NCBI GenBank assembly: GCA_963930655.1
Contig: OZ005607.1
Location: 25,490,874 to 25,554,873 of the forward strand
From: Myrica gale
Taxonomy: Eukaryota; Streptophyta; Magnoliopsida; Fagales; Myricaceae
Direction: 5' to 3'
DNA: 64,000 bases
Part shown: piece by piece, positions 57,184 to 64,000 of the stretch
How positions within the stretch are numbered: the first letter of the stretch is position 1
Layout: each line of letters opens with the position of its first letter
The notes under the pieces: model-generated
The model's database searches: none
The model's input: only the letters and a program-made list of their open reading frames with translations
What the model was told of the DNA's origin: nothing
Position numbers and translations under genes: made by a program

Positions 57184-60100
57184 TTCGGCTGAGAATGAGA
57201 GGAGGCCGGTGGCCTTCAAACTCGAAGGCGAGAGACGGCGGCGACGGGCGACCCGAGAGAGAGACAGAGAGTTGAGTCACCGTGGGTCTGTGAGAGAGAG
57301 CTCGAGAGTCAGAGAGTTGAGTGAGACCGTGAGAGAGAGCTCGAAAGTCAGAGAGACAGAGAGAGATCGGAGGTCGGAGGTACGGGAGCGGCAGTCGGCA
57401 GATCTGAGAGGAGAGGGGCAATGGGTATCGACTATCGGGGGGGGATCGTGGGTTAAAAGGGTTTTGAAAACCCTTTTCCAAAACGCACAGTTTTGGCCAA
57501 GTCCAAAGCTGTGCGTTTTGTAATTTTTTAAAAAAATAAAAAATAAAAAAACCGGTACCGGCATTTCGCCCAGTACCGGCGGAATTACCGATACCGGGTC
57601 CGGTACCGATATTTCCTAAAAATCTATACCGGTTCCGGATCCGGTTCCGGCCGGTATACGGTGGCCGGATCTCGGAACCGGTGCCGGTACCGGAATTCCG
57701 GATACCGGCGGATAAAAATCCCACCCCTACTAAACATACGTTTTCTTTAATTTTAGATATTTATACCACGCATGAGAGAGGTAGAGGTGAAGTTGTACGA
57801 ATAGCTTGTTGCCTTTTGCTAAGAGCATTCATAACAGCTTATCTATTATAACATTTTGGTTAGAATAGAAAACCGGCCAGTTTAACAAAAAAGTTGAAAA
57901 ATACTCTCTAACAGCTTATCTATTCTAACAATTTTTAATAAAAAATTTAATATGTGAACGAATAACAAATACTCAAAAATATAAATGTTAGAGAAATAAT
58001 AAAGAAAATTTTAAAAAATAATATTTAAATGGAATAATAAAAGTAGATGATTAAAATAAAGAAGCTGATGAAGCTGTTTTTTAAAAATTGACATTTTAAA
58101 TAGAGAAGGATAATTTTTAATTAAAATAGAAATTCATATTTAAATAAGCTGCTAAGGATGTTGTAACGCAATCACATGCATTAATGTTTTCTGGAAAGAA
58201 AACAAAATGCATGGGGACCAGCGGCCAGTTAGTCGTACATGTAAACGACGTTTTTGGCATGGCAAACCTTGACAGAAACCTTGTAGGTGGTCTGTACGTG
58301 ACAGACCACCAAAAAATGAAAAGCCGCCAGCAAGAAAGTCAGTCTAGTCTTTGCGAAAAAACAATCAAATTAGAATGAGGAGAAAGAAGAAGAAAGATTC
58401 AACCAAAGCCTCAGTTCAGTTCAAAGCTGACGTTATAACAGGAGGCCTAAATTCAAGGGACATAGACACTTAGCCAGCTCTCCTTGGTGATCAAATGAAG
58501 TGGCACGTTTCTGTCTGCTTGATTTTTCTGTTCAAAATCCAAAGGACATAAACGTTGATCGAACTCTCCTTCATTAGGCCGTCTATTGTAGCAGATTTGG
58601 ACTAGATGTTTTGATCTGATCTTTTCCGGATGAAGGCATGAATTTTCAATTTTCGCATGATTCTGATTAAACCCTTATCCACAGAATTAAGATGGGAAAG
58701 GTACTCACAACAATTTCTGTACCTCTAATTTTGCTAGAGATGTGGACCGCCATGTACCGAGTTTTCTTCTCTTTTGACTAGAGGGTTTCTTTGAAAAATT
58801 AAAATTAAAATATCGCACGCGTAGCATGCATGCTTCTACTAATCATTTTAAATACAACGTTAATAGTTTAATAATTGTTTTAAGTTTTTTAAGGACTCTT
58901 GTTTGTGGTGTACTGATATTATATTTCCTTTAATTTGGAGCAGTCGTACTTGCCATCACAGACACCAAGTGGACTGAGGAGGCTTAGAGATGAAGAGCTT
59001 CTGATCTTGCGAGGCAACGGAGAAGGAGAACGTAAGAGCTTTGACAGGGTGTACGATTACGATGTCTACAATGATCTTGGAAATCCTGATAGTAATCCTG
59101 AGCTTAAAAGACCAGTGCTGGGAGGCAAAGAACACCCCTATCCTCGACGTGGCCGAACTGGACGCCCTCGCTGTAAATCAGGTGCCAAAATTTTTGTATA
59201 TACGGTCGATCGATTAATTACATAAAATATTGTTTGTTTGTTTTGCTCACATATAACCTATATATAAAATAAAGAGTGGGTTACGTGACGTAATAAATAT
59301 TCTATACTATTATCTCTAACAAAGTATCCCGCCCGTGCTTAGAAAAAAAAAAAAAGTTTCCCGCCCGTGATTAGACAGTACCCAGATGTTTTTTTTTTCT
59401 AAGACAGTATCCAGATGTTTGTTTTTGCTGGGTACATTAATTTCCCCTTGTCTCGTGTGCTAGCTTCTGAAGTCTAGCTACGATGGATAAATTGAAAAGA
59501 CTCTGGGGATTATACTTTTCTTCTAGAATTTTGAGTAATAATTAAGAAAAAGATTTCCCAAAAAGGAAAAATTAGAACATGATGGGGTTGAAAAATAATT
59601 TCTCACGTTCTAAACGAACTATGAAATGTTATTCGATTTCCGAATCTTCTTGGGTATCTAATCAAAACGAAATAACATAAACAGTACCATTAATTTCTTC
59701 TTCAGTTTTTCTTGGGTATGAGATGACTCTTGAGTTTTTCTTCTCCGAACTCCTACCAAGAAAAAGAGTTAGGTAAAACGAGACGTTTACTGTAAATGTA
59801 GCGCTTCAATATTGAATGATTTTGTGCACAGATCCATTGTCGGAGTCAAGGAGCGGCAGCGTCTATGTTCCACGGGATGAAAGCTTCTCAGAAGTAAAGA
59901 AGCTCACATTCTCAGCAAAGATTGTAAACTCAGTTTTGCATGCATTTTTACCATCCTTGGAGACGGCAATCATCGATACAGAGCTAGGATTTCCATACTT
60001 CAACGCCATAGACTCTCTTTTCAACGAGGGGGTCACCATGCCTCCACTTAAAGAAAAAAAACTGAGAGATATCCTACCCAGGCTACTCAAGGCTGTCAAC

Positions 60101-62126
60101 GATAGAGGACAGGATGTTTTGCGGTTTGAAACCCCAGAAACAATGGATAGTAAGCAAACAAATAACAGCAAACTAGTGCTTGTCTTCTTAGACTCTTTCT
60201 ATGATTCTTTGTCTAAATGGTAGCTAGTTTTTTTTCACATGCAGGAGACAGTTTCTTTTGGTCTAGGGATGAGGAATTTGCCAGGCAGACTCTTGCGGGT
60301 CTAAACCCCTATAGCATTAAGTTGGTCACGGTATGAGTTTTTAGACATTTACTTTGAAAGTACTCATCAGCTGTATGTGCTTTCTCTAGGCTAATAACAT
60401 GTAATAAAATCACGCAGGAATGGCCATTGAAGAGTAAACTCGACCCAAAGATCTACGGCCCCTCAGAATCAGCAATCACTGCAAAAATTATTGAAGAAGA
60501 AATAAAAGGCTTCATGACCGTCGAGGAGGTAATTTACATATTTGAAGAGCCAACTTCGGGACCCCATCACCATTTCCCACTTACACATGCATATATAATT
60601 CCATTGTTTGTAATTGGTATACGAGCAGGCCATAAATCAGAAGAAGTTGTTCATTATAGATTACCATGATCTATTCTTGCCATATGTGAGCAAAGTAAGA
60701 GAAATCAAAGGCACAACATTTTATGGATCACGGACGCTGTTCTTTCTAAGCCCAGATGGCACGTTAAGGCCGTTGGCCATCGAGCTGACTCGGCCACCAC
60801 TGGACGGGAAGCCACAATGGAAAGAGGTTTTCACACCTAGTTGGAATGCTACAGGTGCCTGGCTTTGGAGACTTGCAAAAGCTCATGTCCTCGCCCATGA
60901 TTCCGGTTATCACCAACTTGTTAGTCACTGGTATGGATTCCACTTACCAAATTTTTTTTGGTAATTTGTTCGGACGTCGAGATTACCAAATTTGTTCTAT
61001 CGCTTTTTGCAGGCTAAGAACTCATGCTGCTACAGAACCTTATCTAATTGCAACGAATAGGCAACTCAGCACAATCCACCCAATTTACAGATTATTGCAC
61101 CCTCATTTCCAGTACACTATGGAGATTAATGCTTTTGCCCGATCAGTACTTATCAACGGAGGAGGGATCATTGAGAACTCATTCTCACCTGGAAAATATT
61201 CAATGGAGATTAGCTCCGTCGCCTATGACCAGCAGTGGCAGTTCAACTTGCAAGCTCTACCAGCTGACCTAATTAGCAGGTACTGATTGTTTCATCACTA
61301 GCCTTTCGTAAAAGGATTCCAGCGTAGCTAGGTTGACTAATTTATTGAGGCTCTTCTACTTGCCAGGGGACTGGCTGTTGAGGATTCCACCGCTCCACAC
61401 GGCCTGAAGCTCACAATTGAGGACTACCCCTTTGCCAATGATGGTCTCATCCTTTGGGACTCTATGAAAGAATGGGTTAGTGACTGTGTCAACCACCATT
61501 ACCCTGAGCCGAGCCTCATAGAGTCTGATCAAGAACTACAACAATGGTGGACAGAAATCCGAACAGTAGGCCACGGTGATAAAAAGGACGAACCATGGTG
61601 GCCGATCCTCAAGACCCCAAAAGACCTTATAGAAATCATCACAACGATTGTATGGGTATCATCTGCCCACCATGCAGCCGTGAACTTTGGACAATACGCT
61701 TATGCAGGTTATTTCCCTAACCGGCCAACAATTGCAAGAACAAATATGCCCACTGAAAATCCTTCTGAAGAATCTTGGAGCAACTTCTTGCGAAGGCCCG
61801 AAGATGAACTCTTGCGATGCTTCCCTTCACAAATTCAGGCAACAAGAATGATGACTGTCATGGACATACTATCAAATCATTCTCCGGACGAGGAGTATAT
61901 TGGAGAAAAGATAGAGCCAACGTGGGCTGAGGATCCATTTATAAAGGCGGCCTTTGAACGGTTCAATGGGAGGTTGGTGGAACTTGAAGGGATTATCGAC
62001 CAGAGGAATGCAGACAGGAATTTGAAGAACAGAAACGGTGCTGGGGTCCTGCCATATGAACTTTTGAAGCCATTTTCCCCACCCGGAGTGACTGGAAAGG
62101 GAGTTCCCTATAGCATTTCCATTTGA
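52511..62126 (+). CDS. Lipoxygenase copy 2, plastid 13-LOX type, 9 exons, intact
   Basis: Exons 52511-52880, 53101-53369, 58944-59181, 59832-60149, 60245-60330, 60418-60528, 60629-60930, 61013-61279 and 61367-62126 join to 906 residues with no stop. The leader (about 60 residues, rich in Ser, Arg and Lys, few acids) looks like a plastid transit peptide. A PLAT/LH2 beta-barrel comes next ([14 protein letters not shown] ... ISRTS-type region ... [21 protein letters not shown]). The catalytic lipoxygenase domain follows, from [15 protein letters not shown]. Iron ligands are all present: His559 and His564 ([12 protein letters not shown]), His756 and Asn760 (HAAVNFGQY), and C-terminal Ile906. It oxygenates linolenic/linoleic acid. 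The transit-like leader and [16 protein letters not shown] resemble LOX2-type 13-lipoxygenases that feed jasmonate or green-leaf volatiles. Intron 2 is 5.6 kb because of a hAT element and a MITE. Position specificity is inferred, not shown. Confidence 0.95.
54877..55650 (-). CDS. BED zinc finger fused to hAT dimerisation domain, no catalytic core
   Basis: Exon 1 is 55650-55071. A probable second exon is 54971-54877, joined by a GT-AG intron in phase; without splicing the frame ends at 55060. The spliced product has 224 residues. Residues 1-55 are Ser/Pro-rich and end in a basic PKRRKI patch that could be a nuclear signal. A BED finger follows (WDHFTR ... CNYC ... [17 protein letters not shown]). 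Directly after it comes the hAT C-terminal block ([20 protein letters not shown] and [20 protein letters not shown], then GLICAQNWL). The roughly 450 residues between these parts in a full hAT transposase, with the DDE residues and the insertion domain, are missing, and the join is in frame. Such a protein could bind the element's ends and pair with transposase but not cut. The junction falls between LKGCLAYQ and RIARD. Expression is unknown. Confidence 0.85.
55896..55923. repeat. TA microsatellite inside the hAT element
   Basis: About fourteen TA units upstream of the BED-dimerisation reading frame (minus strand). Confidence 0.8.
57820..58166. mobile_element. MITE with TAA target duplication in intron 2 of LOX copy 2
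   Basis: The element is 57823-58163 (341 bp). The ends GAGCATTCATAACAGCTTAT and the imperfect reverse (AATAAGCTGCTAAGGATGTTG) are inverted. TAA stands on both sides (57820-57822 and 58164-58166), as for PIF/Harbinger (Tourist) elements. In LOX copy 1 the same place reads GCTAACGC with no insert (about 36228), which confirms both borders. Confidence 0.8.
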
Positions 62127-62280
62127 AATTGAAATGCAAATTTCTGATCATGGGGAATTTGATCAAATAATGAGATAGATCTCGGTGGAATTCCATCGGG
62201 GAATGAACCGGATCATCAGTTTTTTTTCGTTATATATAATCTTTGAGTTGTAATTGTTATATATAATTGTTTTTTATCTT
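62127..62280. other. 3' flank of LOX copy 2
   Basis: Likely 3' untranslated region, closely similar to 40522-40655 in copy 1. No other feature. Confidence 0.6.
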
Positions 62281-62719
62281 AAGTTGTCTTGTCTTTCTGT
62301 TTGAACTTCCCTTTCTGTTTAATGCTTGCTTAAATTTACTTGTGTGTTTTTCTACTGTTTGTAATTACAGTTGGAATTGCATCACTAGTGCTTTAAGAGC
62401 AGGACTGCCGACTCTGTCATCAGTCCTTCAACGGCAGTTGTCACTGCCTTGTGTGGTGGTTTGTTTCTTTCAATGGACTTTTGGGTGCATTTTCCACGGA
62501 TTTCTGTGTTTCCAAGGACTCTCGGTTCCTCTCGATTCGGGCTTCGTGCCCGCCACAACTGAGGACCTTGTGTCCTCCTTTGTTTCCACTTTACTATTGG
62601 CCCCTAAACTTGCTGCCGACCATTTGGGTCATTTTTCTTGTTTTTCTAGATTGTAATTTTTGTTTGTGCTTTCAATATATAACATTAGTCGTTTTAAGAA
62701 AAAAGTTGTCTTGTCTTTC
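62281..62719. mobile_element. LINE-like retroposon, 5' truncated, including 17-bp target duplication
   Basis: A 405-bp insert (62298-62702) lies between two copies of AAGTTGTCTTGTCTTTC (62281-62297 and 62703-62719). It ends in TTTCAATATATAACATTAG and a short A-rich tail (AAGAAAAA), the usual look of plant L1 ends. LOX copy 1 keeps the single, uninterrupted target near 40661. The open frames inside (62267-62656 and 62451-62762) span the borders and do not look like proteins. A SINE or a processed transcript tail is the alternative. Confidence 0.75.
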
Positions 62720-63960
62720 ACAAGTTTTGAAAACTTCTCATGTTGTTACGAAGACAAGTTGAGTTCATGCTCTCTTGAGGTTTGACTAATACTTTCTTGA
62801 GGTTTGGACCCACGCTCGAACCACGCTCTATTAAAATATACAACACAAAATTTTTATAGAATTAGAAATTGCGGGTAGAGTATGGAATAATGTAGAAGAG
62901 AGTTGGTAGTTTCTCCTTAGTCAGAGAAGCTTTTCCGCCGACTTAAATAAACCGTGTGGTGTGTGGTGTGTGTAAGAAGAAAGTGAGCAAATGAGCGTGT
63001 GGTGTGTGTAAGAAGAAAGTGAAATCGTGTAAGAGTGAAAGTAAATGCATGTGTTGGTGAAGTTCTCTCTAGCTAGTCTATATATGTGGTTAGTCTATGT
63101 GTGTACTCCTTGTAAAAGTATGTGGGCTCCTTGTAAAAGTATTAGTATTGTTTTTCTTTAATAAGTGGAATTTATTTGAGTTTTATTGAACATGCTCCTC
63201 GACCCACGCTCGAGTGTGAACTGCTTTTTTTTTTTGGTTATCCTATTTTCAAATGCAAGAGTTGAAAATATCCACGTGCATGGATAGTCCACGTACGTGC
63301 ATGGATAGTGATCGTGGACAAACAAAAGCGAGAAATTTCACGTTTTATTCTTTAAATATCTTTTAGGGGAGACCTACAAGCAGACAGACACGGAGATCCG
63401 GAGAAAATAGGCATACAGGCCCGTATAGAGAAACAAATGGGCCTGTACAGTGAACAAAACAAGCTCATAGATGGGGCTCCGAGTCCCGTACAAATCCAAG
63501 AAAATGAAAGAAAAATTGAATATTTAGCCACTAAATTTTATCATTTTTATGAAATAGTCATTGAGATTATTTTTTATTTTATTTTTCAGTCATAAACTCC
63601 TTAACCTTCTAATTATTTAGTCCTTATGTCAGTAACAAGTCAGCATCATTCAACAGCTCACCTCCATTTTTTCACGTCAGTATTCTAGTCAAACAATCAC
63701 CACAAAACGACCTAGTTTAAGTCATCTTCCAATGCGATCATACGAGAAAAACCAGGCGTCGTTAAGCTAGCTGTGGGTGTCGCCGATGGTGATGCTTCGT
63801 GATTGCCATTGCCTAAAAGCAGTACTACCTTAGTAGTATCTGCGAGTTTTATTGAAGGATAAGAAGTGCGTTGGTTGCGAGCTTCTGCTGCCTTTACATT
63901 ACCTCGCGTGTTTCGCCGATTCTAAATCCCTCTCTTCGTCTGCCCCTAACCTCCTCCGCC
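62720..63960. other. Duplicated intergenic DNA up to the second F-box gene
   Basis: Matches the first duplicate (40662-40719, 42499-42823, 44036-44077 and 44428-45053) with the transposons of copy 1 absent. The stretch 63060-63312 has no counterpart there, because the CACTA element replaced it. No gene seen. Confidence 0.6.
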
Positions 63961-64000
63961 ATGGGAAGAAGAAGCAAAAGAGGAACACAAGCCTATTCCA
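63961..64000 (+). CDS. Start of second F-box gene copy, cut by window end
   Basis: The first 13 codons, MGRRSKRGTQAYS, match the beginning of copy 1 (MGRRINRGIQAYS). The leader sequence before the ATG is also the same. Only the first 40 nt lie in the window, so whether this copy is intact cannot be said here. Confidence 0.65.
   Translation, partial: MGRRSKRGTQAYS

Larger units (their letters stand above)
53771..57737 (-). mobile_element. Internally deleted hAT transposon in intron 2 of LOX copy 2, including target duplication
   Basis: The element is 53779-57729 (3951 bp). The ends TAGGGCAGGG and CCCACCCCTA are inverted, and both subterminal zones are full of GGTACCGG, CCGGAATTCCGG and related palindromes (53790-53945 and 57545-57720). 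The flanks CTAAACAT (53771-53778 and 57730-57737) are an identical 8-bp duplication. LOX copy 1 has no insertion in this intron position. The minus strand carries a short gene joining a BED finger to the dimerisation domain (55650-54877). On the gene's 5' side are a GA/CT-rich stretch (57140-57380) and likely promoter sequence. It may move only with a transposase made elsewhere. Confidence 0.93.

Noticed and set aside
57074-57724. 216-codon minus-strand frame at the hAT 5' side
   Set aside because: It is made of Gly-Thr-Gly and Ser-Leu runs from subterminal palindromes and CT repeats; no hAT or other domain.
62267-62762. Two overlapping open frames of 103 and 129 codons behind LOX 2
   Set aside because: They cross the borders of a 405-bp retroposon that has a clear target duplication, so they are composite and not genes.
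1-64000. tRNA, rRNA or organelle-derived segments
   Set aside because: I looked for tRNA-like arms and organelle gene text and saw none. The tRNA-like matches are only short primer-binding sites of LTR elements.

Overview
The window is nuclear DNA of a flowering plant, most likely a eudicot. The genes are split by many GT-AG introns, there is a DYW-type PPR gene and a plastid-type lipoxygenase, and the intergenic DNA is AT-rich and full of plant transposon families (hAT, Mutator, CACTA, PIF/Harbinger-like, LTR elements including a TRIM, and a LINE-like insert). I cannot name the species.

The left third (1-21.9 kb) is an ordinary gene island with three host genes, all on the minus strand: a 12-exon Gfo/Idh/MocA oxidoreductase (10550-3953), a two-exon DYW PPR protein (13886-11700) and a 19-exon DNA topoisomerase VI subunit B (21609-14610). 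All three join into full-length reading frames. I resolved their exon borders by splice signals and phase. One intron of the oxidoreductase uses a GC donor and one of its exons is only 18 nt.

From 21.9 to 34 kb the window turns into nested repeats. A 393-bp hAT element is built from GGTCCGGACC palindromes. After it comes an array of AT-rich units that end in lipoxygenase-promoter sequence. The first unit is split by two gene-capturing transposons: a 1611-bp Pack-MULE (9-bp target duplication) with a GDP-fucose synthase fragment and an RRM-like fragment, and a 3304-bp hAT element (8-bp target duplication) that carries six exons with introns of a gene for ER membrane complex subunit 7 (EMC7).

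The right half (about 33.5-64 kb) is a tandem duplication of a [promoter unit - lipoxygenase - F-box gene] module. The first lipoxygenase (34316-40521) has all splice sites but an in-frame stop just after the His/Asn iron ligands, so it is a young pseudogene. The second (52511-62126) is intact at 906 residues, with a plastid transit-like leader and all five iron ligands (13-LOX type, start of jasmonate/green-leaf-volatile synthesis). Each copy has its own private transposon insertions, and the other copy keeps the empty site, so insertion borders and target duplications can be read directly. Private to copy 1 are a solo LTR plus a 479-bp TRIM, a CACTA fragment with a piece of an LRAT-domain gene, and a Mutator MITE. 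Private to copy 2 are a Mutator-like MITE, a 3951-bp hAT element in intron 2, a TAA-flanked MITE and a LINE-like insert with a 17-bp duplication.

The most unusual object is that 3951-bp hAT element. Its only clear coding unit joins a BED zinc finger in frame to the hAT C-terminal dimerisation domain and lacks the whole catalytic core. This is the layout expected of a DNA-binding, dimerising, non-catalytic transposase derivative.
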